A stretch of DNA of 64,000 bases from Legionella sp. (GTDB lineage: Bacteria > Pseudomonadota > Gammaproteobacteria > Legionellales > Legionellaceae), in assembly GCA_002786165.1 (NCBI GenBank), contig PEQK01000012.1, forward strand, positions 62,001 to 126,000, read 5' to 3'. How positions within the stretch are numbered: the first letter of the stretch is position 1; each line of letters begins with the position of its first letter. The notes below the pieces were generated by a model. That model searched no databases. It saw nothing but the letters and a program-made list of their open reading frames with translations, and was not told the origin of the DNA. The position numbers were made by a program, and so were the translations under genes. This document shows, piece after piece, positions 1 through 7,758 of this stretch.

Positions 1-333
1 CCACAATTCATCACGATTGGTAGTATTTTAAGTAAAATAAGACGTGGCAATATGGTGAAGGTACATCGTCTGCAAGACGAAGAAGCCGAAGCGATTGAAC
101 TGATCGTAGAAGGCACTGAAAAAACATCCGCCGTTATTGGCCGACCCATTTCCGAGATAGAATTGCCACCGCATTGTATTATGGCGGGTGTCATCCGAGG
201 GAAACACTTACATTTTATAACCTCTCGATTGATACTGGCAGCCCAAGATCATGTCATTTTGCTCTTATTAAATAAGAAATATATTCATCAACTTGAATCT
301 TTATTTCAAGTCAATTTGACTTTTATGAGTTAA
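1..333 (+). CDS. trkA: Trk system potassium uptake protein TrkA, C-terminal part (5' end outside window)
   Basis: TrkA is the cytoplasmic NAD-binding regulator of the TrkH potassium channel. The frame is open from base 1 and ends with TAA at 331-333, so this is the last ~110 residues of a protein of about 455. The visible part is the second RCK C-terminal (TrkA_C) domain, with the family's TIGSILSKIRRGN stretch, an AEAIE segment, a DHVILLL strand and a final LFQV. The first ATG in frame (52) is internal. trkH begins 6 bases downstream, which fits a trkA-trkH operon. Confidence 0.93.
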   Translation, partial: PQFITIGSILSKIRRGNMVKVHRLQDEEAEAIELIVEGTEKTSAVIGRPISEIELPPHCIMAGVIRGKHLHFITSRLILAAQDHVILLLLNKKYIHQLESLFQVNLTFMS

Positions 334-339
334 AACATC

Positions 340-1791
340 ATGCAATATAAAACCATTCTACGCTTAATTGGACTATTATTAGTATTGTTCAGCGTCACCA
401 TGCTACCTCCTTTGGTCATCAATGTTATTTTCTCAGAAACCATCTGGCTGCCATTTATTGTGCCATTTTTGCTGATAGTAACAACAGGAAGCGTACTGTG
501 GTTTATGAATCGTAATCAATATAATTTATTAAAAATTCGAGAAGGATTTTTAATTGTGGTGATCATTTGGCTTGCCACCAGTTTTTTTGCATCTCTGCCT
601 TTCTTGTTATTTAAAGAGTTACCCCATACCGTGACAGATGCCATCTTTGAAACCGTATCGGGCCTAACCACCACAGGTGCTGCTGTATTCACCCGTATCA
701 ATGATCTACCTCATGCCATTTTATACTATCGACAGCAATTACAATTTACAGGCGGTTTGGGGATCATTGTGTTAGCAGTCGCTATTTTCCCCATGTTAGG
801 CATGGGAGGCACTCAATTATTTCGAGTGGACTCCACGGGGCCTAAAAAAGACAATAAACTCACACCTCGAATTGCTCAAACGGCAAAAGTGTTATGGCTC
901 ATTTATTGCCTAACCACCTTAAGCTGTGCCTTTTGTTATTGGTATTGTGGTATGAATTGGTTTTATGCCATTGGTGAAAGTTTTGCCACTGTTTCTACAG
1001 GTGGATTTTCAATGCATGACGAAAGTTTTCTTTATTACCACAGCACAGCAATTCAAGTATTTGCTTGCGCCTTTATGTTGTTTGGAAGCGTGAGTTTTTC
1101 TTTGCACTTTTTAGTGTTTCAACAACATAATTGGAGACTCTATTGGCAGGATGAAGAGTTTCGCTTTTATGTCAAAGCATTGATGATGGTCTGTATCCTT
1201 ATGTTGGGTACAATGGTATTGACCCAATATTTTAGTGCTCACAGCCATCACTATGTAGATACGCTCTTTATGCTCATCTCACTTTCGACCACCACAGGAT
1301 TCACGTTGGTTGGATTTGATGAGTGGCCCAGCTTCATTCCTATTTTAGTCATTTTCATGTCTTTGATTGGAGGTTGTGCAGGCTCATCTACGGGTGGTTT
1401 AAAGGTCTTGCGTTTGATGTTAATCGGAAAACATAGCAAACGGGAGTTTGAGCGATTGATTCATCCACAAGCATCTTTAAGCATCAAGATGGATCAACGA
1501 ACGGTTTCAGAATCGATCATACAATCTGTCACTGGATATGTTTGTTTGTTTTTCGGCATCTTTGCTTTATTCATTCTAATCTTTATGGCTTTAGGCAATG
1601 ATTTTTTATCTTCTTTTTCTATTGTAGCAGCGGGCTTGGCAAACTCAGGCATGGGCATTGGCAGCATCAGCCATGATTTCAGTGGTCTCAATGAGCCCAG
1701 CAAATGGATGATGATCCTGAGTATGATCATTGGGCGATTAGAGTTATATCCCTTGTTTATTTTGATGACACGATCTTTTTGGCAAAAATAA
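340..1791 (+). CDS. trkH: TrkH potassium channel subunit
   Basis: Inner-membrane potassium-conducting subunit of the Trk system, 483 residues, the usual family length. Four selectivity-filter P-loops are visible: TTTGA near residue 110, TVSTGGFS near 225, STTTGFT near 330, and NSGMGIG close to the C-terminus. The family signature RQ..QFTGGLGI follows the first loop. Hydrophobic helices fill the rest. It lies 6 bases after trkA without a clear Shine-Dalgarno sequence, so translation is probably coupled to trkA. The gene converges on the lipid A acyltransferase across a palindromic repeat. Confidence 0.96.
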   Translation: MQYKTILRLIGLLLVLFSVTMLPPLVINVIFSETIWLPFIVPFLLIVTTGSVLWFMNRNQYNLLKIREGFLIVVIIWLATSFFASLPFLLFKELPHTVTDAIFETVSGLTTTGAAVFTRINDLPHAILYYRQQLQFTGGLGIIVLAVAIFPMLGMGGTQLFRVDSTGPKKDNKLTPRIAQTAKVLWLIYCLTTLSCAFCYWYCGMNWFYAIGESFATVSTGGFSMHDESFLYYHSTAIQVFACAFMLFGSVSFSLHFLVFQQHNWRLYWQDEEFRFYVKALMMVCILMLGTMVLTQYFSAHSHHYVDTLFMLISLSTTTGFTLVGFDEWPSFIPILVIFMSLIGGCAGSSTGGLKVLRLMLIGKHSKREFERLIHPQASLSIKMDQRTVSESIIQSVTGYVCLFFGIFALFILIFMALGNDFLSSFSIVAAGLANSGMGIGSISHDFSGLNEPSKWMMILSMIIGRLELYPLFILMTRSFWQK

Positions 1792-1813
1792 AACCCTTAA
1801 TTAATGTCTTCGC

Positions 1814-1848
1814 GTAGCCTTGATGCAGCAAAGTGTAATCAAGGCTAC
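1814..1848. repeat. Palindromic intergenic repeat, copy 1 (possible bidirectional terminator)
   Basis: Perfect 11-bp inverted repeat GTAGCCTTGAT / ATCAAGGCTAC around a 13-base loop, between the convergent trkH and acyltransferase genes. Closely related copies lie at 34889-34919 and 40772-40804, and a partial one at 14339-14358. The position suggests transcription termination, but no strong T-run follows on either strand. Confidence 0.7.
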
Positions 1849-1852
1849 TAGG

Positions 1853-2719
1853 TTAAATCTTCCATCTTTGATGCATCCACATCCATTGTTCTGGATGGGC
1901 CAATATAATACGCTCTAAGGCTTGATTGTATGCCAAAGTATTACGATAAATAGATTCTTGAGTACTGGGATATTCCTGCCAAGGAATAGGCTCATAAAAA
2001 GCCAAAACATGGCGTCCGTTGGGTAGTCTATAACCTGCAGCAGGCACCACAGGTAAACCCGTATGCCGAGAAAGACTTGCCAAACTACGGTAAGTCCCGG
2101 CTTTTTTACCAAAAAACTCTACAGCCACCCCATCACGATTGACCAGAGAAGCATGTTGATCTAGGACAAACACGACCGCATGATTTTGATCCAAAGCAAC
2201 TTTGACTTGCTGCAACGCATCTTGCTTGGGAATCACATTTAAACCAGCTCGGTAATAGCGTCGAAATAAAACTTTTTCAATGGCTTTCCAGCCTAAAGTA
2301 CGACGGATGAAATGAAAATGACCCTTGAATTGCTTGAAATTCAATATGCCACCCAAGGGAGCAAACTCCCAACTGCCGACGTGTGCAGTCAATACCAACA
2401 CACCTTGACCCCGGGCAGAAATATCTAATAACCGTTCATGCCCAATCACATCCACACGCGCACATAACGCTTTTTCACTCATGAATCGCAATTGAAAGGT
2501 TTCTTTGATCGAGGTCAGCAAATGAGAATAAAATGCTTGCGCCAAATGCTTTTTTTGCTCAGCGTTTAAGCGATTTCCGTATACTTGTTCAATATTATTC
2601 AACACAATGTGTCGTCGATAAGGGATATATCGGTAGAAATAACGTCCCCCGCGAGACACCCGTAATTGCTCAATTTGCTGACCGAGTTCATTTGCAAGCA
2701 CGGAACACCATACATGCAT
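1853..2719 (-). CDS. LpxL/HtrB-family lipid A acyltransferase (LpxXL-like)
   Basis: Membrane-associated acyltransferase that would move an acyl chain from ACP to a lipid A precursor. 288 residues. The catalytic H-X4-E motif is at H113-E118 (HVGSWE), and a second conserved block, VFVLDQHAS, follows near residue 163. The usual N-terminal membrane helix of LpxL proteins is weak. The ATG lies 32 bases inside the 3' end of the upstream ketosynthase gene, behind a modest GGTGG. It is the last gene of an ACP-dehydratase-KS-KS-acyltransferase operon, the arrangement of the rhizobial very-long-chain lipid A locus. By context it is the transferase that places the long chain on lipid A; sequence alone does not separate LpxL, LpxM and LpxXL. 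Confidence 0.85.
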   Translation of the reverse strand: MHVWCSVLANELGQQIEQLRVSRGGRYFYRYIPYRRHIVLNNIEQVYGNRLNAEQKKHLAQAFYSHLLTSIKETFQLRFMSEKALCARVDVIGHERLLDISARGQGVLVLTAHVGSWEFAPLGGILNFKQFKGHFHFIRRTLGWKAIEKVLFRRYYRAGLNVIPKQDALQQVKVALDQNHAVVFVLDQHASLVNRDGVAVEFFGKKAGTYRSLASLSRHTGLPVVPAAGYRLPNGRHVLAFYEPIPWQEYPSTQESIYRNTLAYNQALERIILAHPEQWMWMHQRWKI

Positions 2720-3974
2720 TCATGCCACCAAATCCGCGATTGACGACCAACATATGCTCTTTGTCGGGCGTCCAATCTCGAGTGTTTCGACTGACATTCA
2801 ATGCCGAGCATTCTGCTGCAACAGAATTTAAATTAGCAATTCCTGGTACGCATTGATGTTGCATGGCATAGGTACCCAGGACTGTATCGAGAATCCCTGA
2901 AGCACATAGGGTATGCCCCATAGACCATTTAAAAGCGGTGACAGGAACGGCTGTTTCAGCAAATACAGCTGATAATGCCTGTGCTTCTGTGACATCTGAC
3001 AAATAGCTACCATTACCATGCGCAATCACCATACCCAGATCATGAGCTGAAACATCATAACGTTGTAAAGTGCGGGTGAGTAAGGCTTGTAAAGGCAACC
3101 CTTGAGGCTCTATAGAAAACAACCCTTGGGCCTCGGTTGCTGTACCGCCACCAATCACTTCTGAATAGCAATGGGCAGAACGTTCTTGGACTGCTTCTTC
3201 ACTTTCTAAGATAATGGCACTGGCGCCTTCCGCTAAGATAGTGCCATCATGATCTTGATCAAATGGTTTCAAATCTTTGGCGCTCAACAACCCCAATTTT
3301 TCATAATAATATAAAGCTTGCGGATCAGTACCTATATCATAACCTACCACCAAAGCACGTTTGGCTTGTCCAGATACGATAGCCTCATACGCTTCAATGA
3401 GTGCTTGCATGCCACTGACTGCGTGATTCGTAATATTATGATTCTCGCCTTTGAATCCGTACGTAATCCCTAGATAGGCCAACACATTATTTGGTAAAAT
3501 TCGTAATAACCACATAGGATGGACTTCTGCAAATAAGTGCTCAGCAAAAGCATGCATATCCCCTTTAGCACGCGCCATCAAAGGCAAAAAATCATATTGT
3601 TGAAAAAATTTATTCCCTGGCGAACCCACATAAATGGCGGATTCTTCCGCAAAACGAATTTGCTCTTGTTCACTCAATTGATCTCGGTAAGCCAATAATT
3701 GACTCTGCTCCATTGCTTGCATACCAGCAGAAATGCCTGTGACATCTTGTCGAGAAATCACTTTTAACAATTTTCGATCAGGCAACATGCTGGCAGGATG
3801 ATAATTTTCTAATTCACCCACTTTACGATGTGACCAGGTAGAGATATCCCACAATTTCAGCTCATCTAACCCTTGTTGACCTGCTAATAATGCCTGCCAA
3901 GTGGCATCCGCATTCATACCAGTCGCTGTGACAGCACCTAATCCCGTGATAAAAACACGCCGAGAGGGTTTCAT
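2688..3974 (-). CDS. Beta-ketoacyl-ACP synthase-like protein lacking the nucleophilic cysteine
   Basis: FabF-fold protein of 428 residues from the ATG at 3974, which sits behind a strong GGAGG. A TTG six bases further upstream is less likely. In the nucleophile elbow the catalytic Cys is replaced: the sequence reads NHAVSG where the neighbouring enzyme has TACASG, so Ala185 is in the Cys position. The two histidines (AHGNGS near 319, MGHT near 354) and the lysine (near 349) are kept. It starts two bases after the stop of the active ketosynthase. By analogy with chain-length-factor subunits of type II polyketide and aryl-polyene systems, it may be the partner of that enzyme. Decarboxylase activity is the alternative, since Cys-to-Gln/Ala synthases can decarboxylate malonyl-ACP. 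Probably the FabF1XL counterpart. Confidence 0.85.
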   Translation of the reverse strand: MKPSRRVFITGLGAVTATGMNADATWQALLAGQQGLDELKLWDISTWSHRKVGELENYHPASMLPDRKLLKVISRQDVTGISAGMQAMEQSQLLAYRDQLSEQEQIRFAEESAIYVGSPGNKFFQQYDFLPLMARAKGDMHAFAEHLFAEVHPMWLLRILPNNVLAYLGITYGFKGENHNITNHAVSGMQALIEAYEAIVSGQAKRALVVGYDIGTDPQALYYYEKLGLLSAKDLKPFDQDHDGTILAEGASAIILESEEAVQERSAHCYSEVIGGGTATEAQGLFSIEPQGLPLQALLTRTLQRYDVSAHDLGMVIAHGNGSYLSDVTEAQALSAVFAETAVPVTAFKWSMGHTLCASGILDTVLGTYAMQHQCVPGIANLNSVAAECSALNVSRNTRDWTPDKEHMLVVNRGFGGMNACMVFRACK

Positions 3975-3976
3975 TT

Positions 3977-5266
3977 TCAACCTCCAAATTCAGGATGTTT
4001 GAACAACAAACAGCTATTTGATCCGCCAAATCCAAAAGAATTAGACAACACGACCCCTAAAGACCGTTCACGAGGTCCTTCGACCACATAATCCAAATCA
4101 CATTCTGGATCAGGATGGGTCAAATTAGCCGTCATAGGCATTTTTGCATGTTGTATGGACAACACAGAAAATACCGCCTCTAGCGCACCAGCAGCAGCAA
4201 TCAAATGTCCTGTTTGACCCTTAGTAGAACTCACAGGAATATCATAAGCACGAGCACCGAAAACTGCTTTGATGGCATTGGTTTCACTCAAGTCGTTCAT
4301 TTTCGTGGAGGTACCATGCGCATTAATATAATCAACATCTTCTCGGCACAATCCCGCATCCTTCAACGCTTTTTCAATGGCTTGAATCGCACCAGACCCA
4401 TCTGGTGGAGAATCCGTGATGCGATAAGAGCTCAATGTATTCCCTTCACCGGCTAATTCTGCATAAATGCGTGCGCCACGTGCTTTGGCTCGAGACCACT
4501 CTTCCAACACTAGAAAAGCAGCACCCTCACCCAGAACAAAACCGTGCCGTGTGCCATCAAAAGGTCGACTGGCCCTAGTAGGCGTATCATTGTCGGTGGC
4601 TAAGGCACCCAATAAACAAAAGCTAGATAACCCTAAAGGCGAAATCATCGAATCAAAACCGCCTGCCAACATACAGTCTGCATCGCCTCGACGAATCACA
4701 CGCATGGCCAATCCCAAGGCTTGTCCACCCGACGCACAAGCGGTATGAACCGCACTGGCGTAGCCTTTGAGTCCAAATTGTTGGATCAATAGGGCCAAAC
4801 CTGTATTCGACATGGTTTTGGCAAAATCACCCAATTGATAAAAATCTTGGGATTTTTCTGCCAATTGAGCCCAATTCACCTGTCCATCTGAAGCGCAAGT
4901 TTGTTGAAATCGTTGTAATCCGTCAAATTCTGCCGTCATCATGCCGCTGCCCGTCACAATACCAAAACGCTCATTCATATCGGCATCAAGATCGATATCG
5001 GCGTCACGCATGGCTTGTAACGCAGCATCCAAAGCAAACCAAGTAAAACGCGATGCAAAGCGATTATGCTTTGTCAGTAACTGTGGATCAGGGGTAAATT
5101 GTTTGACTTCAGCTGCGATTTTTGTCGGAAAAGCGCTGGCATCAAAAATACTAATTGGTGCAATGCCAGATTGGCCTGCCATCAAATTTTGCCAAGTGGA
5201 AGATACATTGGTTCCTAAAGGAGAAACCACTCCAATGCCTGTGATCGCTACTCGTCGTTCTGTCAT
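3977..5266 (-). CDS. fabF: Beta-ketoacyl-ACP synthase II type, active-site complete
   Basis: Condensing enzyme of fatty-acid elongation, 429 residues from the ATG at 5266. That ATG has GGGGAG upstream and overlaps the dehydratase stop as ATGA. The catalytic set is intact: C177 in HTACASGG, H317 in NAHGTST, K349 in SSTKGQ, H354 in TGHL. It lies between the dehydratase and the cysteine-less ketosynthase in a tightly packed operon. This suggests a dedicated elongation role, probably very-long-chain lipid A acyl synthesis, rather than general FabF duty. A longer frame with a TTG start exists but would add 15 non-conserved residues. Confidence 0.92.
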   Translation of the reverse strand: MTERRVAITGIGVVSPLGTNVSSTWQNLMAGQSGIAPISIFDASAFPTKIAAEVKQFTPDPQLLTKHNRFASRFTWFALDAALQAMRDADIDLDADMNERFGIVTGSGMMTAEFDGLQRFQQTCASDGQVNWAQLAEKSQDFYQLGDFAKTMSNTGLALLIQQFGLKGYASAVHTACASGGQALGLAMRVIRRGDADCMLAGGFDSMISPLGLSSFCLLGALATDNDTPTRASRPFDGTRHGFVLGEGAAFLVLEEWSRAKARGARIYAELAGEGNTLSSYRITDSPPDGSGAIQAIEKALKDAGLCREDVDYINAHGTSTKMNDLSETNAIKAVFGARAYDIPVSSTKGQTGHLIAAAGALEAVFSVLSIQHAKMPMTANLTHPDPECDLDYVVEGPRERSLGVVLSNSFGFGGSNSCLLFKHPEFGG

Positions 5267-6156
5267 GTTTGTACACTCCCCGATGCAACCAAAACAATTT
5301 CTAACACACAAATTCGTTTGCCTGCGACTTCCGAACGGTATTGTAATACCAACTCTTGATCATCGTGATGCTTCACGGTCAGCATGCAGTGCAATTCATC
5401 ACCCGGATAGACAAAATCACTCATTTTTATCCTGCGCAACATCTGCACTCGATAAGCATCTTGCAACCCGGCATGATTTAAAAATGCTTTTGCCAAATTC
5501 ATTTTACATTCTAATAGGACCGTCATCGGTAAAACAGGTTTATGAGGAAAATGATCCGGAAAATAAGGTGCAGCACGCGTGATGAGTTTGACAGCACCCA
5601 TACGTTTACCTGGCTCATTCACGGTATAATAATCAAACTCTAAAGTGAGTGGTGGTTGAATGGTAGGAGTGGGCAGCACAACAGCTTGCTTAGGAGGTAT
5701 GGGCCAATCGCCTGGGCGATTGATTTCTGCAAATTGGCGCCGCACCGTTTGATCATCGATAAAGGTTTCCATGGGCAACATGGGTCCTAAGGCGCCCTCT
5801 AAACTAAAGACCACTTCAGAGCCTACCCGCACTTCCCCATGATATTCAACCGCTTGGTCATCCAATGCATCGATCCAAGATTCTAGTTCAAGCGTCTCAC
5901 CCACATAAGCAGGCCGATGCAGTTTGGCACAAGCCACAATCCCAGCCACAGGCCGCTGACTAAAATTATTTTTGGCCATCACAGCCCAAGCCGTCAGTTG
6001 TCCCAGTGTTTCACCAATAATGGCTGGCATAAAACATAAGCGGCCGTGATCATCTGGGCAAAGATAACCATCATCTCGTGTGATATGTTTAATTCCTCTT
6101 ACCGAGGCCACAGATGAAGATAGTTGTAAAATGCGATCAACAAATAGAAAACGCAT
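5263..6156 (-). CDS. Double hot-dog 3-hydroxyacyl-ACP dehydratase-like protein (FabZXL-like)
   Basis: 297 residues from ATG 6156, which overlaps the ACP stop by one base (TAATG). It begins MRFLFVDRIL, the typical start of FabZ/FabA-like hot-dog proteins, and contains two hot-dog units. The second has the FabZ-like active-site block HFPHKPVLP near residue 205. The first has a FMPAIIGETLGQ helix but no clear catalytic histidine. Presumed role: dehydration of 3-hydroxyacyl-ACP during elongation of long acyl chains on the neighbouring ACP. The didomain length is about twice that of FabZ (~150). Family placement is by motif and neighbourhood. Confidence 0.82.
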   Translation of the reverse strand: MRFLFVDRILQLSSSVASVRGIKHITRDDGYLCPDDHGRLCFMPAIIGETLGQLTAWAVMAKNNFSQRPVAGIVACAKLHRPAYVGETLELESWIDALDDQAVEYHGEVRVGSEVVFSLEGALGPMLPMETFIDDQTVRRQFAEINRPGDWPIPPKQAVVLPTPTIQPPLTLEFDYYTVNEPGKRMGAVKLITRAAPYFPDHFPHKPVLPMTVLLECKMNLAKAFLNHAGLQDAYRVQMLRRIKMSDFVYPGDELHCMLTVKHHDDQELVLQYRSEVAGKRICVLEIVLVASGSVQT

Positions 6157-6572
6157 TACTCGGTCAAAGCACACGCAGAAGCTTGTTCAGCTTTTGCTGC
6201 CACAATCAATTTGCAAAAAGTTTCAACCGTAAACAAAGCAGGAATTTCATTGAGTTTCATGTTTGCTTTAAAATGTTCCGCAGGCACTTCAGAAAGATAA
6301 GTTTTGAGTGCATCCATTCCAGCAGCCGTTAAAACACCACCTTGCTCAAACTCAGCTTCGCTCAAATCTCCACGCGCATTTTTTTCTAATTGACCACGAG
6401 GAATTTTGATCGCAAACTCTTTTTCTAGCTGAAATACCAAATCAAGAAAATCAATAGATTCTGCACCCAAATCAGCAATTAAACGACTGGTTAACAAGAC
6501 TTCGTCTTCATCCAATACCAAAACATCAGCAATAATCGTTTTAACTTTAGGGTAGACCGTTTCTATGTTCAT
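6156..6572 (-). CDS. Specialised acyl carrier protein (AcpXL-like)
   Basis: Carries growing acyl chains on phosphopantetheine. The attachment Ser39 lies in DLGAESIDFLDLV, matching the ACP signature. The protein is 138 residues from ATG 6572, which has GAGGAT upstream, against about 80 for AcpP and 92-94 for rhizobial AcpXL. Extra sequence after residue ~60 contains an acidic insert. First gene of the operon: the dehydratase starts on its stop codon. A good promoter lies 34 bases upstream (6606-6634). The dedicated ACP plus KS pair plus acyltransferase indicates synthesis of an unusual fatty acid. Lipid A C28-type chains are the best-supported guess. Confidence 0.88.
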   Translation of the reverse strand: MNIETVYPKVKTIIADVLVLDEDEVLLTSRLIADLGAESIDFLDLVFQLEKEFAIKIPRGQLEKNARGDLSEAEFEQGGVLTAAGMDALKTYLSEVPAEHFKANMKLNEIPALFTVETFCKLIVAAKAEQASACALTE

Positions 6573-6605
6573 GTTCAATCCTCAGTACTTTAAAATAATT
6601 GGCTG

Positions 6606-6634
6606 ATTCTAACACATCATTCTAAAGGGCTCAA
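6606..6634 (-). promoter_or_regulatory. Sigma-70-type promoter for the acyl-chain operon
   Basis: On the minus strand: -35 TTGAGC (6629-6634), 17-base spacer, -10 TAGAAT (6606-6611). The start would lie about 27 bases before the ACP ATG. Confidence 0.45.
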
Positions 6635-6657
6635 TTTTGGATTGCTATTGATAACGT

Positions 6658-6688
6658 AAAAAATGGTAAGCGCCATTGCTGACTTACC
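6658..6688 (-). terminator. Rho-independent terminator after the repeat-containing unknown gene
   Basis: On the minus strand GGTAAGT pairs with GCTTACC (one G-T pair), followed by A and six T. It begins 46 bases past the stop of the gene at 6734-7696 and upstream of the acyl-chain operon promoter, so it separates the two units. Confidence 0.55.
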
Positions 6689-6733
6689 CGATAACAGGGC
6701 CTTGAGGTGATTTAGACTTTGTAATGGATATAT

Positions 6734-7696
6734 CTATGAATGATGAGGCCCATCGGGATCAATAGATTCATTATCGGTCATTTTACTTTCATCATCCGAA
6801 TCAAACTTAGCATTGAATGATAATATTGCAGTTTGCTCTTCTTTTGCAATGCGAGATAGCACTGTTTTTTCTTCAAGGCTTAATAATTTTAACGTGTCAT
6901 TCAGGTTAGAGGCATTAATTTTAGATAAAATCTTCGGGCAGGACGCTTTTATCCGAGATAAGATATAGGTTGACTCTTGAGTGCGTTCCGCATGACGTAC
7001 AGCATGGGCGTGCATATATTTTAAAAGTTCAACCATGGCCTGTTCACTCTCTTGGAAACCAACGTTTGATGTAGACGGTCTAGCATGGCCATGATCATGC
7101 CCAAAATAAGCACGTTCTATAGCACTCAGAGGTTTCTCTGGACTTTGATAATCACTTTCATAGTCTTCAAGCGAATAAGTCTCGCTGATGCTATCGCTTG
7201 TATCGTCTGAGGCACAACTGGTTAAATCATCACCGTCCAACTCAGGAATTGTAGGCATGATTTGGTTTTTTTTATGATCAACCTTTGAAATATATTCATC
7301 GTTAGAATCCGAATGAAAATGCGCTCTCTCTGCTGCAGTCAAAGGTCTTTCAGGACTTTGATAATCACTTTCGTACTCTTCTAAAGTATATACTGTGTAT
7401 TCATTACTCACACTGTGTGATTCAATTTCAGCTCGATAATCCTCTATCAAATGTTGAAGTTGTTGTTTCACCGGAGCGCTAAATGCCGAAAAAGCAACGA
7501 AATGTTCCGAAAAAGAATTCAAGTCAGTGGTCATTTCAAATTCATTGGACATTTCAAAAAACCTAGGATCAATTGCGTTTGCTTGTTGAACAATATCTTG
7601 GTAATGCGGTGATTTTTTTGTCGCACGCGTATTGTGATATAAATAATTGGAAAACATCAATAAATCTATATTTTGCCACTCTTGTTTTGCATTCAT
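6734..7696 (-). CDS. Unknown acidic protein with an internal 28-residue duplication
   Basis: No recognisable family. 320 residues, no signal peptide or membrane helix, rich in Asp, Glu and Ser. Two copies of a 28-residue unit lie at about 103-130 and 174-201, with 20 identical positions centred on ESDYQSPE. Each is followed by a PL-x-A-x-ER-A segment. The C-terminus is Asp/Glu/Ser-rich (DSDDESKM...). Start ATG 7696 with AGGTG upstream. It has its own likely promoter (7725-7755) and terminator. Orphan, eukaryotic-looking low-complexity proteins with acidic tails are typical candidates for type IV effectors in Legionellales, but no function is shown. Confidence 0.7.
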   Translation of the reverse strand: MNAKQEWQNIDLLMFSNYLYHNTRATKKSPHYQDIVQQANAIDPRFFEMSNEFEMTTDLNSFSEHFVAFSAFSAPVKQQLQHLIEDYRAEIESHSVSNEYTVYTLEEYESDYQSPERPLTAAERAHFHSDSNDEYISKVDHKKNQIMPTIPELDGDDLTSCASDDTSDSISETYSLEDYESDYQSPEKPLSAIERAYFGHDHGHARPSTSNVGFQESEQAMVELLKYMHAHAVRHAERTQESTYILSRIKASCPKILSKINASNLNDTLKLLSLEEKTVLSRIAKEEQTAILSFNAKFDSDDESKMTDNESIDPDGPHHS

Positions 7697-7724
7697 GACA
7701 ACACCTATAAAATACCTTTATTGT

Positions 7725-7755
7725 ATAATATTAGTACACTATAGGGGGTTGTCAA
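7725..7755 (-). promoter_or_regulatory. Possible promoter for the 320-residue unknown gene
   Basis: Minus strand: perfect -35 TTGACA (7750-7755), 19-base spacer (longer than ideal), -10 TATTAT (7725-7730). It lies 29 bases before the ATG, partly against the 3' end of xseA. Confidence 0.3.
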
Positions 7756-7758
7756 TGT

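Noticed and set aside
4941-5582. Long plus-strand ORF opposite the ketosynthase and dehydratase genes
   Set aside because: Antisense to two clearly conserved genes; composition is that of a complementary-strand shadow.
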